Made by a program: the position numbers and the translations under genes. This document shows, one piece after another, positions 45,820 through 57,300 of a stretch of DNA of 64,000 nucleotides. This DNA is from an uncultured Bacteroidia bacterium. Its GTDB lineage: Bacteria > Bacteroidota > Bacteroidia > Bacteroidales > F082. The first letter of the stretch is position 1; each line of letters begins with the position of its first letter. The notes beneath the pieces were generated by a model. The model did not search any database. It saw only the letters and a list, made by a program, of their open reading frames with translations, and was not told where the DNA came from. The stretch covers positions 186,001 to 250,000 of the forward strand of contig CADCGK010000001.1 in the NCBI GenBank assembly GCA_902800965.1, written 5' to 3'.

Positions 45820-46326
45820 ATGAGTCCAATCGTAAGCATCATCATGGGAAGCACCTCCGACCTTCCCGTTCTGGAAAAAGCCGCCCAGTTCTTCGACGAG
45901 ATGGAGATCCCTTTCGAGATGAACGCCTTAAGTGCCCATCGCACCCCGCAGGAAGTGGAACAATTCGCCCGTGAAGCGGAAGGTCGCGGCATCAAAGTCA
46001 TCATCGCAGCCGCCGGCATGGCCGCTGCCCTGCCCGGCGTCATTGCCGCCAACACAACCTTACCCGTGATCGGCGTGCCCGTGAAAGGCATGCTGGACGG
46101 ACTCGACGCCATGCTGTCGATCATCCAAATGCCCCCAGGCATCCCTGTGGCCACCGTTGGAGTCAACGGGGGATTGAATGCCGCCATCCTCGCCGCCGAG
46201 ATGTTGGCATTATCAGATGAGGGCATTGCCAAGAAAGTCGCAGATTACAAGGAGAATCTGAAGAACAAGATCACCAAGGCAAATACCGAGCTCAAAGAGG
46301 TCCGATATAAGTTTAAGACTAATTAA
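45820..46326 (+). CDS. purE: 5-(carboxyamino)imidazole ribonucleotide mutase
   Basis: A 168-residue class I PurE converting N5-CAIR to CAIR in de novo purine synthesis. IMGSTSDLPVLEKA near residue 9, the catalytic SAHRTPQ near 41, AAAGMAAALPGV near 66 and GVPVKGMLDGLDAMLSI in pieces (GVPVKG, LDAMLSI) are all present. The normal length and the start just after a strong promoter support the gene. Located head-to-head with hpt. Confidence 0.95.
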   Translation: MSPIVSIIMGSTSDLPVLEKAAQFFDEMEIPFEMNALSAHRTPQEVEQFAREAEGRGIKVIIAAAGMAAALPGVIAANTTLPVIGVPVKGMLDGLDAMLSIIQMPPGIPVATVGVNGGLNAAILAAEMLALSDEGIAKKVADYKENLKNKITKANTELKEVRYKFKTN

Positions 46327-46346
46327 ACTCTAGACAGTCTTACCTG

Positions 46347-47588
46347 TCAACCCTTTGCGCCGCGGAAAGTCAGCAGTGTAAGGCGATCACGGTCGAATAC
46401 CTCATTGGCTTCGTCCATTAGATCCTCTGCCGTAATGACTTCAATGGTATGGATGATGTCGGGCACCGTCTCTACCGGCTCGTTCATCAGCAACGACCTT
46501 GTGATGGCTAGCAATTCGCTCATTCCCGATTCGCGTCCCAGCGCCAACTGTCCCACCAGTTGCTGCTTCGCATGATGCAGTTGCATCGTACCCATCTTTT
46601 GGGTACGAAGCTTGTCCAACTCCTTAAACACCAAAACGACAGCTTTCTCCAACGATTCTGGATCAACCCCCATATACACATTGAAAAGGCCTATGTCGGA
46701 ATAAGCGTTGTATTGTGACTCGATGGTATAGGCAAAGCCGTATTTCTCACGGATATTCAGGCTTAGTCGAGAATTCATTGCTGGGCCACCGAGGATGTTG
46801 TTCAACAGCACCATGGTGCGTTTCTTGGGGTGAACGAATTCAGGTGCCAGCCCACCGATCATGCAATGGCTGAGGTGGTTGTTACGTTCCATCTCCACTT
46901 TTTGGGGACAATAGGAAAGGAAAGGCTGACGGCGGTCTGGCACAAGATGCGCCGGACGTGAACCGAAGAAATCCATAGCCATCTTTTGGAAGTCCTTGAA
47001 ACTGATATCACCGATAGTGGCCAGAACCATTGAGTCGGTACTGTAGTTTGCCTCCATGAAATTCAGGATGTCCTCGCGATGGAAACCCTTCACCAAAGCA
47101 CTGGTACCCAGGATATTCCTTCCCAAAGGATGGTCCTTGAACATCGTCTCCTCAAACACATCGTAGATCTCCTCCGAAGGCATGTCGAGGTACGAGTTGA
47201 TCTCATCCAGCACCACGTCTTTCTCTTTTTCCAACTCATTCTCCGGGAAAGTGGCTTGGAAAGCGATGTCAGAAAGCAAGTCCATGGCGCGTTTGTAATA
47301 GACAGTCAGGAAAGAAGCCTGCAAGCAGGTCTCCTCTTTCGTGGTGAAAGCGTTGAGGTCACCCCCAACGTTGTCGAGGCAGCTCAGAATATGATAGGGC
47401 TTGCGGTTCTGCGTGCCTTTGAAGATGGTATGCTCGATGAAATGGGCCATGCCGTTCTCCGATTCCTGTTCGTCGCGCGAACCTGTGCCGACCACCAAAA
47501 CCAGATGTGCGATTTCACCTTTTTTCTGCCGGTGAAGGAGGCGGATGCCGTTGGGTAAAGTGGCTATATTGTATTGTTCAGTGTCCAT
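46347..47588 (-). CDS. M16 family zinc metalloprotease
   Basis: A 413-residue pitrilysin-type peptidase (M16B). The inverted zinc motif H-x2-E-H is AHFIEHTIFKGT near residue 48, and the distal Glu is in NAFTTKEETCLQAS near 87. The C-terminal inactive-type lobe contains NREKYGFAYTIES, as typical. No signal peptide, so a cytoplasmic or periplasm-associated partner is unclear. It is a single-gene unit divergent from the barrel gene at 47672. Confidence 0.92.
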   Translation of the reverse strand: MDTEQYNIATLPNGIRLLHRQKKGEIAHLVLVVGTGSRDEQESENGMAHFIEHTIFKGTQNRKPYHILSCLDNVGGDLNAFTTKEETCLQASFLTVYYKRAMDLLSDIAFQATFPENELEKEKDVVLDEINSYLDMPSEEIYDVFEETMFKDHPLGRNILGTSALVKGFHREDILNFMEANYSTDSMVLATIGDISFKDFQKMAMDFFGSRPAHLVPDRRQPFLSYCPQKVEMERNNHLSHCMIGGLAPEFVHPKKRTMVLLNNILGGPAMNSRLSLNIREKYGFAYTIESQYNAYSDIGLFNVYMGVDPESLEKAVVLVFKELDKLRTQKMGTMQLHHAKQQLVGQLALGRESGMSELLAITRSLLMNEPVETVPDIIHTIEVITAEDLMDEANEVFDRDRLTLLTFRGAKG

Positions 47589-47610
47589 GTCGATTCATAA
47601 AAAAACGCTG

Positions 47611-47647
47611 CAAAGGTAATAAGTTATCACGAAAAACGTTAAGTTTG
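47611..47647. promoter_or_regulatory. Divergent -7 boxes for the M16 protease and the barrel gene
   Basis: Minus strand TACCTTTG at 47611-47618, 22 nt before the protease. Plus strand TAAGTTTG at 47640-47647, 24 nt before the barrel ATG. Confidence 0.45.
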
Positions 47648-47671
47648 CATCTCCAAACAACGATTCATGGC

Positions 47672-48484
47672 ATGAAAAAAACCATCTTCTCCATACTTCT
47701 CGCATTTGCCGTTGTGACTATGTCTTTCGGGCAGAAGCCACGCAACATCAAGAAGGAGCCCATCCCCGCCACCATGTTCCAGGTGACCTACGCGGCACAG
47801 TTCCCAGCACTAGACACCAAAACCGACTATGGATTCACGAACACCATTGGCGGTAGTGTAATCCACAAAACTGAGAGCAACTGGCTCTTTACTGCCAACG
47901 GCAACTTCATTTTCGGTAACCAGATCAAAGGGTCAAGAATCGACGTCCTAGGAGAGAGTGTCACTACCATTTATGGCGAAATCATCGGCGGCGGCGGCAT
48001 GCCTTCCGCTTTGGCGCTGTTCCAACGCGGTTTTCATTTCCAAGCTGAGGTAGGGAAACTTTTCCCCTTCAAGCCCAACCCAAACAGTGGCTTCTTTGTT
48101 CAGGCTGGTATTGGTTATCTGAGAAATCGCATCCGTATTGACTACCAAATTGAAGCCCAGAATCCGCCCTATCAGGTGATGGACGATTACCAGTATGGCT
48201 ACGATCGTATGCGTGGCGGACTGGCCTTGCATGGCGAGACGGGTTATCTGCTCATGAGTAACTCGAAGATCTTCAACTTCTCGGTGTCGTTAGAAGTCAC
48301 CTACGCCAGAACACGAAACCTCAGGGATTATGACTTCAGGGTGTTTTATGACGAAAACGGAGAGCCTCAAATCATGGGTTACACTGATAAAAACAAGCGT
48401 TTCAATGATTTCTATTACGGCATCCGACTTAGCTGGATGATTCCCACCTACCAGCGCCAACCCGAGGAATACTATTATTACTGA
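47672..48484 (+). CDS. Outer-membrane beta-barrel protein, unknown role
   Basis: A 270-residue exported protein (signal MKKTIFSILLAFAVVTMSFGQ). The mature part consists of alternating strands rich in Tyr/Phe/Trp (TMFQVTYAAQFPAL, NWLFTANGNFIFG, FHFQAEVGKLFPF, GFFVQAGIGYLRNR) and ends GIRLSWMIPTYQRQPEEYYYY. It is a Bacteroidota barrel without a named family. I use the ATG at 47672; the longer in-frame extension upstream is not translated as a signal. It is followed 4 nt later by kdtA, so both may be in one mRNA. Confidence 0.72.
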   Translation: MKKTIFSILLAFAVVTMSFGQKPRNIKKEPIPATMFQVTYAAQFPALDTKTDYGFTNTIGGSVIHKTESNWLFTANGNFIFGNQIKGSRIDVLGESVTTIYGEIIGGGGMPSALALFQRGFHFQAEVGKLFPFKPNPNSGFFVQAGIGYLRNRIRIDYQIEAQNPPYQVMDDYQYGYDRMRGGLALHGETGYLLMSNSKIFNFSVSLEVTYARTRNLRDYDFRVFYDENGEPQIMGYTDKNKRFNDFYYGIRLSWMIPTYQRQPEEYYYY

Positions 48485-48488
48485 TGCC

Positions 48489-49712
48489 ATGCGAGCATGC
48501 TATACCTTGGCGATACGAGCCTACGCTCTTGCCGTAAGGGTTGCTGCCCTGTTCGGCAACGAGAAGGCAAGACTGTGGGTCGAAGGCAGAAGACACCTGC
48601 CTGAGACGGGCAACGACAATTGTCCCTGGATTTGGTTCCATGCTGCCTCACTAGGCGAGTTCGAGCAAGGCCGTCCGCTCATCGAAGCCATCAAAGAAGC
48701 TCATCCAGAAGTCAAGGTTTCATTGACTTTCTTCTCCCCATCCGGATACGAAATCAGGAAAGACTACCCTCTTGCCGATGAGGTGCTGTATCTTCCTATC
48801 GACACCATGAAAAACGCACGTTATTGGGTTAAGCGCCATCGTTTCATCGCTGCGTTTTTCATCAAATATGAGTTCTGGTTCAACTATATGAAAGCCCTGC
48901 ATGAGCAAGCAACTCCTCTATATTACATCTCGTTGATCCTCAAGCCGAACCAGTATTTCTTCCGTTGGTATGGCAGTTGGTTCCGCAACCAACTACGTCA
49001 TGTGAGTCATTTCTTCGTACAGGACAGCACCACCTTGAACCTCATGAAAGGCATTGGTTTCGGCAACGTTATATTATGCGGCGACACTCGTTTCGACAGG
49101 GTCGTCGCTATCGCAAGACAAGCAAAGCCTTTCCCTGAAATCGAGGCCTTTATCCAAGGAAGAAATTGCATCATTGACGGAAGCAGCTGGCCGCCTGACG
49201 AGCACCTGCTAATCCCTTACCTACAAAGGCTTCCAGAAGATTACTGCATGATCATCGCCCCCCACGATATCTCTCAAAAACATATCGAACAGATAACTGA
49301 TCAACTGAGCAACTTCCAACTCTACACCGATCTTCATCCCGAAAAGTGCAGCAAGGTACTGGTATTGAACACCATCGGCATCCTTTCACAGCTGTATCAA
49401 TATGCCCGTTTCGTCTATATTGGCGGTGGATTCGGGGTCAACATCCACAACATCCAAGAGCCCGTTACCTTCGGCTGCCCTGTGGTGTTCGGACCGAAAT
49501 ACAAGAGTTTCAAGGAAGCCGTCGATCTGGTGGCAATGGGAGGTGCCTTTCACGTGGATAGTCAAGACGGCTTGAACAGCATCTTCGACCGTCTCATCAA
49601 GGATGAGGCGTTCCGAGAGAAAGCATCAAAAATCTGCAAGGAATATGTGGCTGCACAATCTGGCGCCACTGATGCCATCATGCATCAGATTACATCCATT
49701 TTCTCCGTTTGA
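48489..49712 (+). CDS. kdtA: 3-deoxy-D-manno-octulosonic acid transferase
   Basis: A 407-residue GT30 enzyme (also called WaaA) adding Kdo to lipid A precursor on the inner membrane. It has an N-terminal membrane anchor, the family motif WFHAASLGEFEQGRPLI near residue 50, FFIKYEFWFN near 119, and the Rossmann-type C-terminal half with GGFGVNIHNIQEP near 313 and FGPKYKSFKEA near 335. It is immediately downstream of the barrel gene. Kdo precursor synthesis (kdsD) is also in this window. Its 3' end overlaps corA by 23 bp on the other strand. Confidence 0.93.
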   Translation: MRACYTLAIRAYALAVRVAALFGNEKARLWVEGRRHLPETGNDNCPWIWFHAASLGEFEQGRPLIEAIKEAHPEVKVSLTFFSPSGYEIRKDYPLADEVLYLPIDTMKNARYWVKRHRFIAAFFIKYEFWFNYMKALHEQATPLYYISLILKPNQYFFRWYGSWFRNQLRHVSHFFVQDSTTLNLMKGIGFGNVILCGDTRFDRVVAIARQAKPFPEIEAFIQGRNCIIDGSSWPPDEHLLIPYLQRLPEDYCMIIAPHDISQKHIEQITDQLSNFQLYTDLHPEKCSKVLVLNTIGILSQLYQYARFVYIGGGFGVNIHNIQEPVTFGCPVVFGPKYKSFKEAVDLVAMGGAFHVDSQDGLNSIFDRLIKDEAFREKASKICKEYVAAQSGATDAIMHQITSIFSV

Positions 49713-50607
49713 AGATATAGATGAACACGGCGGCCACGACGACCATCAAGCCGATCAGCCCATAAAAAGCCCACTTCTTTTCTTGGAAAGGCAAATAGAC
49801 GTTCATTCCATAAAGGCCTGTGATAAAAGTCAAAGGCAGGATGATGGACGAAATGATGGTGAGGATCTTCATCGTCTCGTTGGTCTTGTTGGTCTGCATG
49901 GAATCGAAAGTTTGCGACAGGCCTTCGATCAACTCTTCGTAATCCTCAGTCATATCCCACACCTTCTGGTAGTAGTCCAAAATATTGCCCCAGTAGTCTT
50001 CCATGTACTCCACATCCTCGGTAAAGCCGCTGATCTTTCCGTTTTCAAACATCTGGAAGAGACGCAGCTGAGGTTTGAAGATGGTGTTGATCAAGATCAA
50101 GTTCTTTCTAGTGACCGAGATACGTTCGATGATCTTGACTTGTTTTTCCTGCAACAGCTCGCGGTTGATCAACTCCACGTCAAGGCCAACCTTACGGAGG
50201 AGATAGACGGACTCGGTGATCAGCTTCTCGAGGATGCGGTACAACAGCTTATCAGAGCTCTCGATGCTCACATCCTCTTCGTTTTGAAGCCGTTCCTCGT
50301 ATTCATTGAAGAGCTGTGACACGCCCCATGGATTTTTCTCAATGGAGATAATGTAATCCTTGCCCCAGAAAAGTTTCACCTCCTTGATCTTAACAAATTT
50401 GTTTTGCCCATCAAAGTTGGGGAAATGCAGGATAAGGAAATAGTAGTCGTCGTAGATATCGATTTTAGGACGCTGGTTAACTGATTTACAGTCTTCTATA
50501 TCCAATGGGTGGAAATGAAAACGATCTTTGAGAAACTCAAAATCTTCCTCGCTCGGGTTGTTCAGATGGCGCCATGTGATGTTGCCAATTTTGAGACTGT
50601 TGATCAT
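49690..50607 (-). CDS. corA: CorA-family magnesium/cobalt transporter
   Basis: A 305-residue inner-membrane channel. A long N-terminal cytoplasmic domain of beta/alpha and long helices is followed by two transmembrane segments near the C-terminus; the signature GMN lies in FITGLYGMNVYLPF just after TM1, and the last residues are positively charged (FKRRKWM). I start at the ATG at 50607, because the upstream ATG adds polar residues over the promoter. It is convergent with kdtA and divergent from ruvA. Confidence 0.93.
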   Translation of the reverse strand: MINSLKIGNITWRHLNNPSEEDFEFLKDRFHFHPLDIEDCKSVNQRPKIDIYDDYYFLILHFPNFDGQNKFVKIKEVKLFWGKDYIISIEKNPWGVSQLFNEYEERLQNEEDVSIESSDKLLYRILEKLITESVYLLRKVGLDVELINRELLQEKQVKIIERISVTRKNLILINTIFKPQLRLFQMFENGKISGFTEDVEYMEDYWGNILDYYQKVWDMTEDYEELIEGLSQTFDSMQTNKTNETMKILTIISSIILPLTFITGLYGMNVYLPFQEKKWAFYGLIGLMVVVAAVFIYIFKRRKWM

Positions 50608-50636
50608 AACCTTTCCCCCCGTATTTTTTTGCGTTG

Positions 50637-50719
50637 CAAAACTAAACAAAAAAAATTGAAAAAAAAGCTTTATTACTCAAAAAAAACATGCTGTAATTAA
50701 GGCCAGTTTACTATCTTTG
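50637..50719. promoter_or_regulatory. Divergent -7 boxes for corA and ruvA-sprA
   Basis: Minus strand TAGTTTTG at 50637-50644, 29 nt before corA. Plus strand TATCTTTG at 50712-50719, 24 nt before the ruvA ATG. The plus box likely drives the ruvA-sprA operon. Confidence 0.5.
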
Positions 50720-50743
50720 CAGTTTAAATCTATATTGAGCCCA

Positions 50744-51325
50744 ATGTACGCTTTCATTTCTGGAAAAATCGCCGAGATAACGCCTGCATACGTCATTCTT
50801 GACAACCATGGCGTGGGTTATTTCATTAACATCACGCTAAACACGTTCACGGCCATCGGCGAGCAGCAAGAAGTGAAGCTATTCACCCATCTTCAAGTAC
50901 TGGAGGATGCTCACAATCTGTTTGGCTTTTACACAGCAAAAGAGCGCGACATGTTCGAGATGCTGATCAGCGTCAGCGGTGTCGGTTGCAACACAGCCCG
51001 TTTGATCCTTTCTTCACTAACGGTCAACGAGCTCAGTACCGCCATCGCCAACGAGGACATCAAGACCATCCAAGCCGTGAAAGGTATCGGCAGCAAGACG
51101 GCACAACGGCTTGTCGTGGATCTCAAGGACAAGGTGAGAAAGACCGAATACAACGAAGAAACTATTGAGACTATCAACAGCTCCGCCAAAAACGAAGCTT
51201 TGTCAGCATTAGTGATTCTGGGCTTCAGCAAAAACGCCGCAAGCAAGGCTCTTGACAAATTATTAAAACAATCGCCCGATGCTTCCGTGGAGGTCTTGAT
51301 CCGCGAAGCCCTCAAGTTATTATGA
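50744..51325 (+). CDS. ruvA: Holliday junction DNA helicase subunit RuvA
   Basis: A 193-residue junction-binding protein that loads RuvB. It has an N-terminal OB fold (YAFISGKIAEITPAYVILD, as YAFISGKIAE and AYVILDNHG) and two helix-hairpin-helix motifs (SGVGCNTARLIL near 78, VKGIGSKTAQRLV near 111). The C-terminal UBA-like domain ends ALVILGFSKNAASKALDK. The in-frame TTG at 50717 is in the promoter and is not the start. Stop and sprA start overlap in ATGA. Confidence 0.96.
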   Translation: MYAFISGKIAEITPAYVILDNHGVGYFINITLNTFTAIGEQQEVKLFTHLQVLEDAHNLFGFYTAKERDMFEMLISVSGVGCNTARLILSSLTVNELSTAIANEDIKTIQAVKGIGSKTAQRLVVDLKDKVRKTEYNEETIETINSSAKNEALSALVILGFSKNAASKALDKLLKQSPDASVEVLIREALKLL

Positions 51326-54300
51326 ACCTCATGAAACGACATATCATCCTGCTTTTCCTGTTGGCGATCTTGGTTCCAGGATTCGCCCAACAACCTAATC
51401 AAAACCAACAATTGGTCTATCCCATACCTCAGAGCCAGGGAGATCCCATGGAACAGCTGTACAACCAATCGCCGCTGTACCTGCAAGATCCCACCAACTT
51501 TACCCATGAGGTCTATTACGACCCTGCCACAGGCCAATATACATTCAAGCACAAGATCGGCGATTTTGAATACACCACGCCGACCACCATGTCGCAAAAA
51601 GACTATTTCAACTACAAGAACCGTCAGGGCGTGATGGAATATTGGAAAGACCGCCGCAAGCAAAACTCACGTTCCACCACAGACGGCAACTCCATCATTC
51701 CTCCTTTATATATTGGCGGTGAAGCCTTCGACCTCATCTTCGGGAGCAACACCATTGACATCAGACCACAAGGATCCGTCGATCTGACCTTCGGTATCAA
51801 GAGCAACTATCGCGGCGATCCCTCCATCACCCGTCAAACGACCACCAACTTCGACTTTGACCAAGACATCCAGCTGAATGTCATTGCCAAAATCGGTGAC
51901 AAAATCAACTTCAATATCAACAAAAACACCAAGGCAACCTTCAACTATGAAGATTTGATGAAGCTGAAGTATGAAGGCAAGGAAGACGAAATCATCCAAT
52001 TGCTCGAGGCCGGTGACGTCAGCTTCCCATTGAACAGCACCCTAATCACTGGCACACAACGCCTGTTCGGTTTGAAGTCGAAGTTGAAATTCGGCAAAAC
52101 CACAATTACTTCTGTAGTTTCTTACCAAGAAAGCGAATCCAGAAACATCGCAGTTCAAGGTGGCGCACAAACCAGCGACTTCAATATCAGCTGCCTCGAC
52201 TATGAAGAGAACCGACACTTCTTCCTAAGCCAGTACTTCAGAGACCAGTATGAAGCCGCCCTCTCCACCCTACCCACCGTCACTTCCAGCATTAACATCA
52301 CCAAGATCGAAGTCTGGGTAACCAACACCAACACCTCCACCCAAGATACCCGTAATATTTTGGCACTCACCGATTTGGGTGAAGGAAGAAATGCTTGGAT
52401 CTACAACAAAGAGATACAACCCGCCAACACCAACACGATCTATCCCCGCAATGCTGCCAACAACATGCTTGAACGCTTCGACACCGCCCAAATCCGCAGC
52501 ATCAGTTCAGTGACCAACTACATGACGGGCGACCCGATGAGAATCGGCAAACACGGCTACATGGTGGCAGGACGCGACTTTGAAAAGATTGAAAACGCAC
52601 GCCGGTTGAGCAGCTCCGAATATTCTTTGAACTCCAAGTTGGGATTCATCTCCTTGAATATCAACCTCAACTCCAACCAAACTTTGGCCGTCGCCTATCA
52701 ATACACTATCGTAGGCAGCGATCAAGTCTATCAGGTTGGTGAATTTTCCGACCAAGGCATCAACACGCCAAAGGTGTTGGTTGCCAAATTATTAAGAGGC
52801 ACCACTGTAAACACCTCCATGCCGATCTGGAACCTTATGATGAAGAACGTCTATAACATCAGGGCTTACCAAATCAGTTCCAACGACTTCATGCTCAACA
52901 TCTTCTACAACGGCAATTCTAACAGCACCCCGATGGGCTATTTCACTGAGGGACCCGACAATGTAAAAGGAGTTTCGCTGCTTCATCTGCTCGGACTTGA
53001 TAACTTGACACAGCAAAACAACCCGATCCCCGGTGGTGACGGCGTGTTCGACTTCCTCAACGGGGCACAGGTCACCGGCGGAACCATCAATGCCGCCACA
53101 GGTCGCATCTACTTCCCCGTGCTGGAGCCTTTCGGTAGCCACTTGCGGAAAGTCTTCGCCGAGAACGCAGACTTAGCCAACAAATACGCTTTCGACTCTC
53201 TTTATACCATGACCAAGACCTCGGCTGAACAGTTCTCCGAAAAGAACAAATTCACCTTGCAAGGTTATTATTCGTCACAGTCAGGAAGCGAGATCAGCCT
53301 GAACGCCATGAATGTCGCACAAGGTTCCGTTACTGTGAGCGCAGGCGGCAGGACGTTGGTCGAGAATGTTGATTACACCGTTGATTACACACTTGGCCGC
53401 GTATCGATCATCAACGAAGGCATCCTGAACTCAGGCACTCCGATCAACATCTCCTTGGAAAGTAACTCCGGTTTCAGTGCTTTGAAGAAGACCTTCCTCG
53501 GAACGCGCATCGAGCACGAGTTCAATCCTGATTTCCGCTTAGGCGGTACCGTACTTTATTTAGGGGAGAAATCCTACACCCAGAAGATCAGCTACGGAGA
53601 AGAAGCCATTGCCAACACCATCTATGGCTTCGATATGAGCTACGCCTCCGAGGTCAGATGGCTAACCAATTTCATCGACAAACTCCCTGGCATCAGCACC
53701 AAAGCCCCATCCAGAATCCGTTTTGATGGTGAGTTCGCCCGGTTTATCCCAGGCTTGTCAAAGTCGGTCAGCGAGCGAGGCACCTCCTATATCGACGACT
53801 TTGAAGGAGCCAAATCCACCATTGACCTGAGGCTTTTCAACCAATGGCATCTGGCAAGTACGCCGCAACACCAAACCGACCTATTCCCGGAGGCGGCCCC
53901 CAATACTGGCCTGGCGTATGGCAAGAACAGAGCAAAACTCTCATGGTACACTATCGACCAAAACGTGTTCTACGACCGCAGCACCACCATCCGTCCGAAG
54001 AACATCACCAGCGACGAGTTGTCAAAACACAGCGTGAGACAAGTGTTGGAAACCGAGATCTTCCCCACCAAGGATATTGTCGCCGGCACTCCCACCAACA
54101 TCTCGGTACTCAACCTCGCTTTCTTCCCGAACGACAGAGGACCTTATAACTATGATGTCGTTCCCGATCAATACGCTGCAGGAGTAAACGAAAACGGCGA
54201 GCTTTACGACCCGCAATCACGTTGGGCAGGTATCATGAGGAAGATGGAAACCACTGATTTTGAAGCCACCAACATCGAATACATTGAGTTCTGGATGATG

Positions 54301-57300
54301 GATCCTTTCGCCGATCCTGAATACCAAAACAACCCCGGTAAACTTTACCTCAACCTTGGTGACATTTCCGAAGATGTGCTCCGTGATGGCCGTAAATACT
54401 ATGAAAACGGCATGCCAGAAAATCCCCAACAGGTAATCAATGTTGACACCACCATCTGGGGCCGCGTGCCTACGATGCAGGATTTGGTTGGCACCTTCAG
54501 CACTAATCCAGACGCCCGCGAATCCCAAGACATCGGTTATGACGGTCTCCGTGATGTTGACGAACGCAATTTCTTCGAAGGCAGCTTCCTGAGCGTTTTG
54601 AGAGAACAATATGGAGAAGCTTCTGCAGCTTACCAAAAAGCTTTGGAAGACCCGTCAAGCGACAACTACCATCACTTCAGGTCATCGGAATGGAACAACG
54701 ATGAGCTGCACAGCAGTATCATTGAGCGATACAAATACTATAACGGCACAGAAGGCAACTCCCCTTCAGAATTAAACCGCGTCGAGAACTACAGCACCAG
54801 TAACACCACTTTGCCCGATGGTGAAGACATCAACTCCGACAACACATTAAGCGAATCCGAGCGCTACTATCAATACGAAATCGAACTGGATCCCGCCAAG
54901 ATGGAAGTCGGAATGAATCACATCGCCGACATCTATGAAGCCAATGGCGTCATGTTAGCCAACGGACAGACTGGAAGCGTGAAATGGTACCAATTCAGGG
55001 TACCCGTCAGACAACCCGATAGGGTTATCGGCAGTATCGACGACTTCTCCTCCATCCGTTTCATGAGAATGTTTGTCAGAGGCTTCCAGAAACCTATTGT
55101 ACTGCGTTTCGCCACTCTCAACCTCGTGAAAGGAGAATGGAGAACCTATACTCAAAGCATCCAAGCACCTGGCGAGTATCAACCCAACGATGTCTCTAAC
55201 GCAACCACCATGGACATCTCCGCGGTGAACATCGAGGAAAACGGACGCCGCTCACCCGTTCCTTATGTCATCCCTCCCGGAATCGTTCAGGAACAACTCG
55301 TCGGTGCCACCGCAGTGACCAAACTGAACGAGCAAGCATTGCAGATGACCATTCAAAACCTCGTTGACGGCGACGGCAGAGCCATTTACAAAACCGCCGA
55401 CTTCGACTTGAGGCAATACAAATACCTTAAGATGTTCGTCCACGCCGAACAGGCCAAGGAGGATCAGGTACTGAACGACCAAGACCTCACTGTGTTCATG
55501 CGTCTTGGCACTGACTTCACAGAAAACTACTACGAATATGAAATACCGTTGCAGGTCACACCTTGGAACACTCCATACACCTATAAGGGAGACGAGAACG
55601 GAGGTATCTGGCCTGAGATCAACAATATCGAGATTCTGTTGGAAGACCTCGTGACCGTGAAGACCAACCGTAACGCCGCCATGAATCAGCCAGGAAGCAA
55701 TGTAAGACTAAATTACCTGTATTCAGAAAGGTTCAAAAAAGGCCATGTGAACGGTAAAGATTACTACCATACCATCAAGGTCATTGGTAACCCGAGCATC
55801 AGCGATGTAGAAGCCATCATGATCGGTGTCAGGAATCCCAAACGGCAAAGCCTTGAGAACATGAACGATGACGGCGAGAGCAAGAGTGCCGTCATCTGGA
55901 TCAACGAACTGCGCCTCACCGACCTGAGCAGCAACGGCGGCTATGCCGGAACGGGACGCATGGAAGCCACATTGGCCGACCTTGGCCGGGTTGTGGTCAG
56001 CGGATCTTACCGCTCGGCAGGATTCGGAGCCCTTGACAGCGACATCATTGACAACACCTTTGAAGCCAATTCCCAATTCAGCGTCTCTACCGACCTTGAA
56101 CTTGGAAAATTCGTCGAAAACACAGGCCTGAAAGTGCCGCTGCATGTGGACTACGGAAAAAACGTCACTACCCCGTTGTATAACCCATACGACCCCGACG
56201 TCAAACTCAACGATGCGCTCTCCCTCATGAATACGCAAGGTGAAAGAGATTCCCTTATCTCCATTGTGCACAACATGACACAATACAAGAACATCAACTT
56301 GATGAATGTCAGAAAAGAACGCACCCAGAGAAACCGTAAACGGAGCGAGACACAACAAGAAGTGAAGCCTAACCCAAGGGATCCAAATAACAGAGGCATG
56401 GGACGCGGCAACATGCCCACTGTTCACATTTGGGACATCGAGAACTTCAATCTTTCATTCTCCTACAGCGAGACTAACCAAGAGAACACCGACATCCAAT
56501 ATTTCAATCAGAAGACCTATCGTGGTAGTTTGGGATACAACTTCGTGAACAACCCGAAGAATGTCACTCCTTTTGCCAAGGCCAAATGGGCATCAAAGTC
56601 ATATCTTGCTTTGATCAAAGACATCAACTTCTACTACCTGCCCAAGAGCATCTCTTTCACTACCGAAATGAACAGATTCTACTCCGAGAAACTGATGCGC
56701 AACAAGAGCGGCGGTGCCATTATCATCAACCCCACCTACTCCAAGCAATGGGATTGGAACCGTAATTTCCAGTTTAGGTATGATCTGACCAAAGGATTGA
56801 ATTTCGAGTATTCTGCACAAGCACAAGCATACGTTTATGAGCCAGCTGGCAATCCCGACAAAGGCACCGAGGAATGGAAACTCAACCAAGACACCATCAA
56901 ACGAGAACTGCTCAATCTGGGCACCATGTCGAGGTTCCAACAAAACGTCAACGTCAACTACACCCTCCCCATTAACAAGCTCCCATTGCTGAATTGGGTC
57001 TCTGCCACCGCAAGCTATCAAGGGCAGTATTTCTGGACCGCTTCGGCTCAATCCATTCAAGCCCGTCTTGGTAATACCATTGAAAACTCACATACCATCC
57101 AGGGCAACGGGACCCTTGATTTCACCAAGATTTACAACTCCATCCCCTATTTGAAGAAACTCAACACCCCGACAAAAAGGAACAACACACAGAACGATAG
57201 AAGAAATTCAAAAGACAAGAGACAGGCATCCGACAGCACCTCAATGAAGGGCAAAGACAAGGAAACCGAGGCCAAGGGCAATATCTTGTTGGACGGCACT

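Noticed and set aside
50929..51663. Open frame of 244 codons on the minus strand across ruvA and sprA
   Set aside because: It lies antisense to two confidently identified genes, lacks a recognisable domain or promoter, and has the composition of a shadow of their codons.
55723..56427. Long minus-strand frame inside sprA
   Set aside because: Shadow of sprA reading; sprA is continuous and family-length across it.
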